From Alkalihalobacillus alcalophilus ATCC 27647 = CGMCC 1.3604 (GTDB lineage Bacteria > Bacillota > Bacilli > Bacillales > Bacillaceae_D): DNA of 52,878 nucleotides. Shown here in pieces: positions 1 to 7,356 of the stretch (positions within the stretch are counted from its first letter, which is position 1; the number at the start of each line of letters is the position of its first letter). A model generated the notes under the pieces. That model saw only the letters and a program-made list of their open reading frames with translations, was not told the DNA's origin and did not search any database. The position numbers were made by a program, and so were the translations under genes. The stretch is taken from the NCBI RefSeq assembly GCF_000292245.2, contig NZ_ALPT02000029.1, positions 1 to 52,878 of the forward strand, in the 5' to 3' direction.

Positions 1-13
1 CATCCTCTTTTTT

Positions 14-88
14 CATTACCTATTCCCCTTTTTTCGCACCGTAATCAGAGGCACTCTTCTTTTTCATTACCTATCCTCGTTTATAGAT
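14..88. repeat. 51-bp repeat family, edge copy
   Basis: One full 51-bp unit (14-64) and a partial second unit (65-88) run off the left edge of the window. CATTAC sits at unit positions 1-6 and CGCACCGTAAT at positions 22-32, exactly the phase seen in the reverse complement of the six-unit array near 14 kb. ATTAC and GTAAT inside the unit are complementary, so each unit could fold. This copy is more diverged than the 14-kb array. Confidence 0.65.
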
Positions 89-171
89 ACTGTTTAACTT
101 ACAGACAGGAGCCTCCGAACCTTATTAACTTTAATTAGAAGAACATTTTCCACTTTCTACCTTTAAAAACA

Positions 172-232
172 CAAAAAAAGCCGCCCTCATAAGATCATTT
201 TCATAACCTTATGGGACAGCCCTTCTTCTATG
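172..232 (-). terminator. Terminator of bmrCD
   Basis: On the minus strand CATAAG pairs with CTTATG, extended by CCC/GGG with a bulge, and is followed by a run of seven T. It lies about 65 nt beyond the bmrD stop codon, as expected for the end of the operon. Confidence 0.6.
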
Positions 233-295
233 AGAAATCTATTTCAATCAATTTTCTTTTCTTCTTGTTCCACGTTCATTAAAGATTAGAAACCT

Positions 296-2317
296 TTAAC
301 CTACTTTGCTTTCTTCTTTTACTTGCTGCTGAAGCTGATACATTTTCGCATAATTTTGTTCAAGCTTCATTAACTCATCATGTGTTCCTTGTTCAACGAT
401 TTTTCCTTTATCAAGAACAAGAATTTGATCCGCGTTTTTAATCGTGGATAGACGGTGGGCAATAATAAAAGTCGTACGCCCTTCTTTTAATGTATCCATC
501 GCTTTTTGAATAATGGTTTCCGTCTCCGTATCGATATTTGATGTTGCTTCATCTAAAACAAGAATCGCTGGATTGACAACTAATGCTCTGGCAAAGCTAA
601 TTAACTGTCTTTCCCCACTTGATAAAGTACTTCCTTTTTCTTTTACTTCTTCATCCAAAATATTATCCAGTCGTGAAAAGACTTGTTTGCCACCAACTAA
701 TTCAAGGGCATGCTCCACTTCTTCTCTCGTAATATCATTTCGATTTAACGTAATATTCGTTTCGATCGTCCCCGTAAACAAATATGGTTCCTGCAACACA
801 ATCCCCATGTGCTCACGTAATGTCTGACGTGGAATGTCCTTAATATCTTGACCATCTAACCTGATTGCCCCTTTTTGACAATCATAAAAACGAAATAAAA
901 GATTCATGATTGAACTTTTCCCTGAACCAGTATGACCAACTAAAGCGATCGTCTGACCTGGTTTTGCCGTAAAGGATAAATGTTTCAACACATATTCATC
1001 TTCTTTATAACTGAAGCTCACATCATCAAATGTAATTTCACCCTTTGGACGCTTCATAACTTCTTCTGCTACATCTTCGCCTTCTTTATCCATAAGTTCA
1101 AATACACGTTCCCCAGCAACACGAGCTTGCTCTAAGTTTGCTAACTGGTTCACAATACGGTTAATCGGTTCAAATAAACGGTTAATATAGTCAACAAACG
1201 CGTAGAGAATCCCTAATGTTAAAACAGCTCCAACACCTGTTTGAGCTCCTCCTAAAAACCAGATTAACCCAACCATAATCATGTTTCGAAGCACAGCCGT
1301 TAAATTATGTGACGTTAAAGAATTTAAGCGGAGCATCTTATTTTGAGCAGTAAAATGCTGTTCATTCAATGTGCCAAAGGTTTTTTCGCGACCTTTTTCT
1401 TTACGAAAAGCTTGAATGATTTCCATCCCTTGAATCGATTCATTTAACGACGCATTAATTTCACTATTTTTCGAACGAATTTCATGATTATATTTAGACG
1501 CAAACTTACGGTAAAGCACAATCCAAACCCATAATATCGGGATGAGAACGAGTGCCCCTGCCGCTAACCTAGCATCTAACAGGAATAATGCCGTATAAAT
1601 TCCGATCATATAAATCACACTTGAGAAGAAATTCGCTAACACGGCGACATATAACTCTCGTACGGCTTCCGTGTCATTTGTAACGCGAGCAACGACCTTA
1701 CCAGCCGGCAAATTATCAAAAAACCGAACAGGTAAACGGGATAGATGGTTAAATACATCCGTCCGTAGCTTTTGAATAATTCGATTCGCCGCCTTTTGTA
1801 AATAAAAGCGTTGACCATATTGGAAAAACGAAGCAAAAATGATTAAGCCTAAATAAAATAAAAGCCAATACACAACCGGCATAATTTCCGGTCTATAAAA
1901 ATCCATCACTTCCGAAGCAGATAATGCAATCGCTTCAGAAACAAAAGTGTCATCGGCATTCGTAATCGTCAGTTCACCGTTTTCAAAACTCTTTTCACCA
2001 TCAAACGGGATAAGCTGATTCGTAACGTAAAAGCTTAAACCAATTTGTACAATTTGAATCGCATTCCCCCTATCACTTCCATCTGATAGACGAGATTCAC
2101 GTATATACCAAGTTTCATTATATAAAACAGCCTGCTCCTGCTCGACCGTTTCAATCCAAGGCTCCTCTATCCCCATAATATGATTATCAATAATCGTTTT
2201 TGCAATAAAAGGACCTGTTAGCTCTGCCGCCACACTGACAGATAATAAGATAAGAGCAAAAATGATCGTTTTTTTACTCGAAAGGGCGTATTGATAAAGT
2301 CTTTTTCCTACTGTCAT
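296..2317 (-). CDS. bmrD: Multidrug ABC exporter subunit BmrD (YheH)
   Basis: This is the catalytic half of a heterodimeric ABC multidrug exporter in the plasma membrane, and it would pair with the adjacent bmrC product. The 673 aa match the B. subtilis YheH length. An N-terminal exporter domain carries a family-typical insertion of about 100 residues between the first two helices, predicted to be extracellular. The nucleotide-binding domain follows: Walker A GHTGSGKS, signature LSSGE and Walker B ILVLDEAT. The catalytic glutamate (about residue 590) is intact, whereas the signature is the degenerate LSSGE form. The ATG overlaps the bmrC stop by 4 bp (ATGA) behind a strong GGAGGGGG site, indicating translational coupling. 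Family and partner are secure; substrates cannot be read from sequence. Confidence 0.93.
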   Translation of the reverse strand: MTVGKRLYQYALSSKKTIIFALILLSVSVAAELTGPFIAKTIIDNHIMGIEEPWIETVEQEQAVLYNETWYIRESRLSDGSDRGNAIQIVQIGLSFYVTNQLIPFDGEKSFENGELTITNADDTFVSEAIALSASEVMDFYRPEIMPVVYWLLFYLGLIIFASFFQYGQRFYLQKAANRIIQKLRTDVFNHLSRLPVRFFDNLPAGKVVARVTNDTEAVRELYVAVLANFFSSVIYMIGIYTALFLLDARLAAGALVLIPILWVWIVLYRKFASKYNHEIRSKNSEINASLNESIQGMEIIQAFRKEKGREKTFGTLNEQHFTAQNKMLRLNSLTSHNLTAVLRNMIMVGLIWFLGGAQTGVGAVLTLGILYAFVDYINRLFEPINRIVNQLANLEQARVAGERVFELMDKEGEDVAEEVMKRPKGEITFDDVSFSYKEDEYVLKHLSFTAKPGQTIALVGHTGSGKSSIMNLLFRFYDCQKGAIRLDGQDIKDIPRQTLREHMGIVLQEPYLFTGTIETNITLNRNDITREEVEHALELVGGKQVFSRLDNILDEEVKEKGSTLSSGERQLISFARALVVNPAILVLDEATSNIDTETETIIQKAMDTLKEGRTTFIIAHRLSTIKNADQILVLDKGKIVEQGTHDELMKLEQNYAKMYQLQQQVKEESKVG

Positions 2318-4065
2318 GTAAGAGCACCCCCTCCTGTAGATAATGTCTGTCTATCCACTTGTGTTTTGTACCAGCCGTTTTGTTGAATAAGTTGTTCATG
2401 CGTTCCTTGTTCTACGACTTTTCCTTCATCAAATACAAGGATTAAATCGGCATGCTCAACTGCAGACATTCGATGCGTTGTAATAATCGTTGTTTTTCCT
2501 TTGCGCTCTTCTTGAATATTTTTGACGATTAAAGCTTCCGTTTTGGCATCAACAGCTGATAGTGAATCGTCCAAAATCAATATTTCGGGGTCTGATATCA
2601 AGGCTCTAGCAATTGAAATTCGTTGTTTTTGGCCTCCAGATAAAGCAACTCCTTTTTCTCCCACAAGTGTTTCCAATCCCTCTGGCAAAAAGGCTAAATC
2701 TTGTTCAAAAGCAGAGAGACGAATCGCCTTTTCAAGATCTTCCTCCGATGCACCTTCTTTACCAACTAATATGTTTTCTTCGACACTTTGAGAAAATAAA
2801 ATATGCTCTTGTGGTACATAGCCGATCCAAGATCGAACTTGTTCCTTCGTTTGATCAGCGATTGAATGCTCCCCAACTTTAATGGAGCCTTGACCCATCG
2901 GATAAAACTTTAATAATTGCTTTACAAAAGTCGTTTTCCCACTCCCGGTCCTGCCGACTACGCCAATCGTTTCACCAGAATGAGCCAATGCCGAAACATC
3001 CTGAAGCTGTGCATGCTTAGTAGATGGGTATTTAAATGTTACATCATTAAAATTGATTTTATCAGGGTATTGCTGGATAGCTGCATTTGCCGGATCGACA
3101 ACATCTTGTTTGATCGCTAGTGTTTGATTAACACGATCTAAAGATGCACTTCCCCGTTGCAAAATATTTATAAGCTCCCCTACTGCAAACATTGGCCAAA
3201 TCATCATTCCTAAATAAATGTTAAATGTGACAAGTTGACCTAATGAAATTTGTTGTTGAAACACTAGGTAAGAACCGTAACCAATTCCTATTACATAACT
3301 CATCCCCACTAAAATATTTATCACGGGTTCAAATAATGCATCCGTTTTAGCCACTTGAAGATTCTTTTTATACACATCTTCGCTCATATCTCGGAATTTC
3401 TTTTCATCAAGGCGTTCTTTCCGAAACGCTCGAATGACTCTCATCCCTGCAACCGATTCTAGAACACGGTCATTTAACTTACCAAATGCATCTTGTGCTG
3501 ACGTGAATCGAGTATGAATTTGCTTTCCTAAAATTGAAATAAAAATAGCCATAATCGGTAACGGTAAAATCGCTGCGAGCGTTAATTTCCAATCTACTAA
3601 AATACACATCGCTACTAAAACCGTTAACATAAAGACACTCGAATCAACTAACGTCAAAATTCCAAAACCAGCCGTCATCGAAACAGCCTTTAAATCATTT
3701 GTTCCTCTCGCCATTAAATCGCCCGTTCTTTGCTTTTCATAGAACGGTGGATCCATTTTTAATAAATGTCTCATAAACGTTTTCCGAAGCTTCCTTTCTA
3801 GGACAAAGGCACCTCCAAATAACTTAGACATCCATATATACGTAAAGCCATAACTGACAATCGTCACAATAACAAATACCCCAATGAGCGTCCAAAAAAC
3901 AGACCCACTTAATTGACCCATTTGAAAATAATCAATCGCTCGACCAATTAAACTTGGTGGGATAATATCAATAATTCCAACTAGTATTAGAAGCAATAGG
4001 GCAATCGTATACCTCCGCCACTCTTCTTTAAAAAACCATGATAATTGTTTAAAAATCCTAAACAT
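2314..4065 (-). CDS. bmrC: Multidrug ABC exporter subunit BmrC (YheI)
   Basis: First gene of the bmrCD pair, encoding the other half of the exporter. The ATG at 4065 is chosen over an upstream in-frame TTG (4089) because GAGGGAGG lies just before it, giving 583 aa (B. subtilis YheI has 585). Six N-terminal helices precede Walker A GRTGSGKT, signature LSGGQKQR and Walker B ILILDDS. The usual catalytic glutamate is aspartate (about residue 500). A degenerate ATP site formed by this Asp and the atypical BmrD signature is the hallmark of asymmetric exporters. Upstream lie a leader peptide gene and a terminator, so expression is probably controlled by attenuation. Confidence 0.93.
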   Translation of the reverse strand: MFRIFKQLSWFFKEEWRRYTIALLLLILVGIIDIIPPSLIGRAIDYFQMGQLSGSVFWTLIGVFVIVTIVSYGFTYIWMSKLFGGAFVLERKLRKTFMRHLLKMDPPFYEKQRTGDLMARGTNDLKAVSMTAGFGILTLVDSSVFMLTVLVAMCILVDWKLTLAAILPLPIMAIFISILGKQIHTRFTSAQDAFGKLNDRVLESVAGMRVIRAFRKERLDEKKFRDMSEDVYKKNLQVAKTDALFEPVINILVGMSYVIGIGYGSYLVFQQQISLGQLVTFNIYLGMMIWPMFAVGELINILQRGSASLDRVNQTLAIKQDVVDPANAAIQQYPDKINFNDVTFKYPSTKHAQLQDVSALAHSGETIGVVGRTGSGKTTFVKQLLKFYPMGQGSIKVGEHSIADQTKEQVRSWIGYVPQEHILFSQSVEENILVGKEGASEEDLEKAIRLSAFEQDLAFLPEGLETLVGEKGVALSGGQKQRISIARALISDPEILILDDSLSAVDAKTEALIVKNIQEERKGKTTIITTHRMSAVEHADLILVFDEGKVVEQGTHEQLIQQNGWYKTQVDRQTLSTGGGALT

Positions 4066-4210
4066 CCAATTTCCTCCCTCTTCGTTCAACTAACCGCCTT
4101 CTAACTCTCCCATTGATAAGATTTGAGCTCTAGGCACTATCATAACCCTTCTCCTCCTTCGTTTACTTGATCAAACTTAGTGTCTTCATAAAGCCACTGA
4201 AAATATTTTC

Positions 4211-4296
4211 ACTTAATATACTCCGCCAGCTGGATGCCTACGCGTTCCGCGGGTGAACCGGGAGTATCCGGACATTCCGCTCGCTCCGCTTTGGTC
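4211..4296. repeat. GC-rich dispersed repeat, copy A (shortened)
   Basis: This shares the CAGCTG, ACGCGTTCCGCGG and CCGCTCGCTCCG blocks with the copy at 9712-9834 but lacks the central GCCTCCTCAGC...GGGGTCTC segment. It lies in the untranslated region between the bmrCD attenuator and bmrC, so it should be transcribed as part of the leader RNA. Confidence 0.6.
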
Positions 4297-4398
4297 ATAT
4301 AATGAACACTTTTTGCTCGATTACCACCCATTTGAAATATATACCTTACTTTTTAGTGGCCTAGTATTCACAAGTAGGAGCCCTTTTATCACAGCATG

Positions 4399-4432
4399 AA
4401 AAAAAGCATACCGCTTAGTCGCGATATGCTTT
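4399..4432 (-). terminator. Attenuator-type terminator in the bmrCD leader
   Basis: AAAGCATA (4425-4432, read on the minus strand) pairs with TATGCTTT (4403-4410). An inner three-pair CG-rich extension and a seven-T tract complete an intrinsic terminator. It sits between the leader ORF and bmrC, about 330 nt before bmrC. The loop carries CGACTA, complementary to TAGTCG just upstream (4473-4478), a possible antiterminator arm. Confidence 0.7.
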
Positions 4433-4505
4433 GTTCACCATAAACAAATAGCACAATCAAAAGAATAAACGACGACTAGGAAGCCGTCCCCTATTATACA
4501 AACCC

Positions 4506-4589
4506 CTACTGGTGTATACAAAGAAAAGGAGACGGTACTTTTATACAGTTGTGATAACGCTGTTGATCAAATGTAATGAATGTACGCAT
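4506..4589 (-). CDS. bmrB: BmrB-like leader peptide (27 aa)
   Basis: A 27-codon ORF starting MRTFITFD and ending FLCIHQ has an excellent ribosome site (GGAGGAGCGGG) before its ATG. It lies downstream of a good SigA promoter and upstream of an intrinsic terminator. In B. subtilis the short bmrB (yheJ) ORF upstream of bmrCD controls it by ribosome-mediated attenuation. This ORF has the same position but is shorter, and sequence similarity cannot be claimed. CCGTCTCC inside the ORF (4528-4535) can form an eight-pair helix with GGGGACGG after it (4484-4491), giving a switchable structure. Confidence 0.65.
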   Translation of the reverse strand: MRTFITFDQQRYHNCIKVPSPFLCIHQ

Positions 4590-4636
4590 GGTCCCGCTCC
4601 TCCTTTTCTGAAATAATTAGTTTGATTACATTCAAA

Positions 4637-4665
4637 ATATTAGCCGATATTTCCAACAATTGCAA
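4637..4665 (-). promoter_or_regulatory. SigA promoter of leader-bmrCD
   Basis: On the minus strand TTGCAA (-35) and TAATAT (-10) are separated by 17 bp, followed within about 40 bp by the leader-peptide ribosome site. Confidence 0.65.
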
Positions 4666-4734
4666 GACGTTTTTTCATAATTTCGAAAAATATAAGCCGA
4701 TTTAGGTAAATACCCAATCTCATGACCGTCCTTC

Positions 4735-4762
4735 ACTCTTTATGGTTGTCAACCATAAAATA
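4735..4762 (+). promoter_or_regulatory. SigK-like promoter of yjcZ overlapping a 21-bp palindrome
   Basis: AC (4735-4736), 17 bp, then CATAAAATA (4754-4762) matches the mother-cell SigK pattern AC-N16/17-CATAnnnTA. A perfect palindrome overlaps it: arms TTTATGGTTG (4739-4748) and CAACCATAAA (4750-4759) around one central T. The palindrome could be an operator. Confidence 0.45.
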
Positions 4763-4816
4763 AACTACAAGAAGCTATGAGTTTCTTACCGAAACAATAA
4801 AAGGTGGTGTTCATTC

Positions 4817-5017
4817 ATGGGATTTTATGGTGGCGGTTATACTCCATATAACTATTGTCCTCCCCCTCCACCTCCTCCTTGCTATGGTGGTGGCTACGGC
4901 GGTGGCTTTGGTGGTGGCGGATTTGGTATTGCCATTGTTATCGTACTCTTCCTCTTCATCATTATCTGCTGCGGCGGTGGTGGCTTTGGAGGCGGCTATG
5001 GCGGAGGATACAAATAA
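4817..5017 (+). CDS. YjcZ-family sporulation protein
   Basis: A 66-aa protein with a Gly/Tyr-rich start, a run of seven prolines, GGGYGGG repeats, one hydrophobic segment (about residues 36-51, rich in I/V/L/F) ending in CC, and a second glycine-rich end. This organisation is typical of the YjcZ/YhfM group of tiny membrane peptides made during Bacillus sporulation. AGGTGG lies ten bases before the ATG. The SigK-like promoter upstream agrees with a mother-cell or spore-coat location. Biochemical function is unknown for the family. Confidence 0.8.
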   Translation: MGFYGGGYTPYNYCPPPPPPPCYGGGYGGGFGGGGFGIAIVIVLFLFIIICCGGGGFGGGYGGGYK

Positions 5018-5085
5018 AACACCCTCATAGCGGCAAGAAAGCAAGCGAAAGAAACGAAATAAAGGAGAGAGACTTTTAAAAGAAT

Positions 5086-5138
5086 GGGGTTGTCCACAGT
5101 CATGAAAATGACCTTTGAGGGTTCAGCCCCTTTTTGAA
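5086..5138 (+). terminator. Probable terminator after yjcZ
   Basis: GTCAT-GAAA-ATGAC forms the inner hairpin, flanked by GGGGTTG and CAGCCCC and followed by TTTTT. The stem is interrupted, so it is imperfect. Confidence 0.5.
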
Positions 5139-5229
5139 TGTTATAACTCCCGAGATGGGAGGCACGCATCCACAAGCGAGCTCCATTACCAATTACTAAT
5201 TTTTTCTTATCCCATTCTCACTCAACAAA

Positions 5230-5269
5230 AAAGACTACTCAACTGGCCAAATGACCTTTTGAATAGTCT
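5230..5269 (-). terminator. Terminator of the papain-fold gene
   Basis: On the minus strand AGACTA...TAGTCT closes a long interrupted stem that includes complementary GGTCA/TGGCC stretches and is followed by six T. It lies about 60 nt beyond the stop of the 5328-5921 gene. Confidence 0.6.
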
Positions 5270-5327
5270 CAACTATATATAACTATATCTTTTAATATGA
5301 CTTTATACATTTCCACTATCCCATTGC

Positions 5328-5921
5328 TCACACGCTCTTCTCAAATCGGCTTGGCTTTAGGAATAGTTCTATTCGTTTGTTTTCTTCTAAATATGGATAA
5401 TAGCATACTTTACCGGCGAAAACCGGCTCTAAGTATTCTGATTCTGGAAAATGACGTGGTTGCATTAAGTTCGGTGAGAACTTTGCAATCGGTACTTCCC
5501 CTTCATTTAATACGGTCGCTACAAACTGAGAGCAGAAAAATGCATTTTTGCGCTTAAAATCATATTTACACATTAACGCAACCATACCAAGAATATTATA
5601 CCGATACATTTCGCGTTGAATCGAGATTTGCTCCACTTTCCGTTTCATTCGCTCAAAATCCCGCTCACTAACCTCACAACGATATACTTCACAATTAGCT
5701 CTTTGAAAAATAAATGAGTGCATATCCTCTTTCACAAATCCACCAACAAATGGATTATGCGGGCGCTTCCGTCCGAAGCTATAAACCTCAGTAAGTTCTT
5801 TATTAAACGAAATCGAAACATGATTCAATTGTTCTTTTGTATACAGTCTGATGGCCTTTGCAAATAAAGTACCTGTGTCAGATAATAAAATATAAATATA
5901 TCTTTTCCTCATAGAAATCAA
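5328..5921 (-). CDS. Permuted papain-fold (YiiX/NlpC-P60-like) protein
   Basis: A 197-aa soluble protein. The central NHVSISF (His) and later NAFFCSQFVATVL (Cys) motifs have the order and surroundings of the circularly permuted papain-like (YiiX/C92) group, which includes amidases or peptidases acting on lipids or cell-wall-like substrates. The start is inferred as TTG at 5921 because GAGGAG lies six bases upstream; an ATG three codons later has a less well-spaced site. It is a single-gene unit with its own terminator. The actual substrate is unknown and the catalytic assignment is an inference. Confidence 0.6.
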   Translation of the reverse strand: MISMRKRYIYILLSDTGTLFAKAIRLYTKEQLNHVSISFNKELTEVYSFGRKRPHNPFVGGFVKEDMHSFIFQRANCEVYRCEVSERDFERMKRKVEQISIQREMYRYNILGMVALMCKYDFKRKNAFFCSQFVATVLNEGEVPIAKFSPNLMQPRHFPESEYLEPVFAGKVCYYPYLEENKRIELFLKPSRFEKSV

Positions 5922-5975
5922 CCCTTGCTCCTCAATTAAAGGCTTAATAAAATAAATAAAATAGAATGAATGCAA

Positions 5976-6355
5976 AATAATTTTCCCTCTTACATTATCA
6001 TCAATAAAAAAGATAAAGAGAACAATCTTGAGGGTGATTGGTTCTCAGCCTTAAGACGGATATTCCCCAAGTAGAAGAATTGGGAGCCCTACAGATACAC
6101 CATAAACAAGACATAAATTTCCATTCACATAAATTGACAACATTGATAAAATAACCTATTTTTTTCAAATTAAATAATACATACATTCTACATAACTATC
6201 GATAAGATTACTATCTTTTTTTACTTTTACATGATGTGGCTTTTATAACATTAGACGAACAAAAATAAATAAACCCCTACACTCTTTCAATAATAAATGC
6301 ATTCAATAAGTGACCTATTAATTATACGTTTATCATCACCTTTTTGTTTCAACTC
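5976..6355. other. Intergenic, no gene recognised
   Basis: This AT-rich stretch upstream of the papain-fold gene has no ORF with a ribosome site. A 61-codon minus-strand frame (6001-6186) has neither a Shine-Dalgarno sequence nor a recognisable product. Confidence 0.5.
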
Positions 6356-6356
6356 T

Positions 6357-6407
6357 AAAAAAAAACTTCTATATCAGAAAGCAAATGCTTTGAATAGAAG
6401 TTTTAGA
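6357..6407 (-). terminator. Orphaned sigL terminator
   Basis: On the minus strand AAAACTTCTAT and ATAGAAGTTTT form an 11-pair stem, with AAAGC/GCTTT inside and a nine-T tail. No minus-strand gene ends nearby. If the inserted element 6430-7329 and one copy of its target duplication are removed, this hairpin falls about 40 nt after the sigL stop, so it is probably the original sigL terminator. Confidence 0.65.
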
Positions 6408-6593
6408 CCCTATTTTATTTATTCCTTTACTCAACTTTCGCATCGAGAAAATCCGTTCAACGAGTTGGCAGAGAGAAAGGGAAGCGCTTAAACAATTGCC
6501 CTTGACACGTTTGAAAAGCGAGAACGTACTATCACACATAACGGATAAATTGCGCAGTAAGAAAAAAAGAATAGGCCCTCCGACGGTCGCTCC

Positions 6594-6704
6594 CAAACAG
6601 ACACTCCGCGTCCTTGCCGAGAACCTCATGAGCCTCCTCAGCGTTTCACGCTTGCGGGGTCTCATTGAACGGTTTATTCCTGCGGGAGTCTCCGTGTCTG
6701 TTTG
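6594..6704 (-). repeat. GC-rich hairpin repeat, copy B
   Basis: The outer arms CAAACAGACAC (6594-6604) and GTGTCTGTTTG (6694-6704) are perfectly complementary. The core, read on the minus strand, contains GGAGACTCCCGCAGG, GAGACCCCGCAAG, GAGGAGGCTC and GGACGCGGAGT, shared with copy C. Confidence 0.75.
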
Positions 6705-7048
6705 TCCGCTAGATAATGGAATCGAATCTAGGTTCGGTTTTCTCATTGAATAAAAAAACAGTCATGACTTCAACGTACATGAGCTTGAGAATGATTTTTC
6801 TCTTTCCATGACTAATTCCGTTACAGTTGTAAACCAATCCGTGTGGATGCTCTGTACGTTAGCTAGATGATCGAGCTTGTTTCGATTGGAATCCTGTCTT
6901 TTCATGACGGCAGACTTAGGAAAAAAATAGGGGGCAACGACCTATTTAGTTCCATAACCAACAATGTGAAGAAGATGGTCCTTCTGCGTTAGAAATAGCT
7001 GATTTGGAAAGAGTAATATCATCAAGCCTCTCCACGACACTTAGCGGA

Positions 7049-7153
7049 CAAAACCATACGGAGACTCCCGCGGGAATAAACCGCGGAGCGAGACCCCGCA
7101 AGGCTTGCCGAGGAGGCTCGCCAGGTTCCCGCAGGACGCGGAGTATGGTTTTG
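7049..7153 (+). repeat. GC-rich hairpin repeat, copy C
   Basis: It has the same core as copy B in the opposite orientation, but its closing arms are CAAAACCATAC (7049-7059) and GTATGGTTTTG (7143-7153). Arm sequences differ from copy B while staying perfectly complementary. Confidence 0.75.
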
Positions 7154-7356
7154 GTAGCGACAGCCGAAGCGCTTCATTTAGTGAACAGATTCCTTCAACA
7201 GCCTACGAAGAGATGTGTTCAGACGGTCAACGATTGAACCGTTCATGTAAAGTCAATTTGAGTATTGTATCGCCCTAAAGTCAATCTCTATCAACGGTTA
7301 AGGGTCAATCATACGCTGCGAAAGTTGAGTTCCTTTACAATAAAACCATTTTTCTC

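Larger units (their letters stand above)
6422..7337. mobile_element. Decayed insertion element with TIRs and 8-bp target duplication
   Basis: Perfect 13-bp terminal inverted repeats, CTCAACTTTCGCA (6430-6442) and TGCGAAAGTTGAG (7317-7329), are flanked on both sides by the direct repeat TTCCTTTA (6422-6429 and 7330-7337). The 900-bp interior has only short broken minus-strand frames. These include a stretch ending LVERIFSMRKL at the left end and one containing SIHTDWFTTV near 6830-6880, probably transposase relics. The family was not identified. Two GC-rich repeats in opposite orientation lie inside (6594-6704 and 7049-7153). The left 156 bp recur at 37228-37382. Confidence 0.75.

Noticed and set aside
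4811..5079. Other frames across yjcZ
   Set aside because: They are shadows of the glycine-codon-rich yjcZ sequence. Only the 4817 frame has the family composition and a ribosome site.
6484..6497. cre-like AGCGCTT sequence
   Set aside because: It lies inside the decayed insertion element with no functional gene downstream, so a chance match is more likely.
6369..6753. Opposing ORFs of 125 and 85 codons
   Set aside because: Both cross the insertion-element end and the GC-rich palindrome. Open frames arise from composition, with no ribosome sites. At most they are transposase relics.
7004..7237. 77-codon plus-strand ORF
   Set aside because: It is a translation of GC-rich repeat copy C and flanks, with no known protein character.
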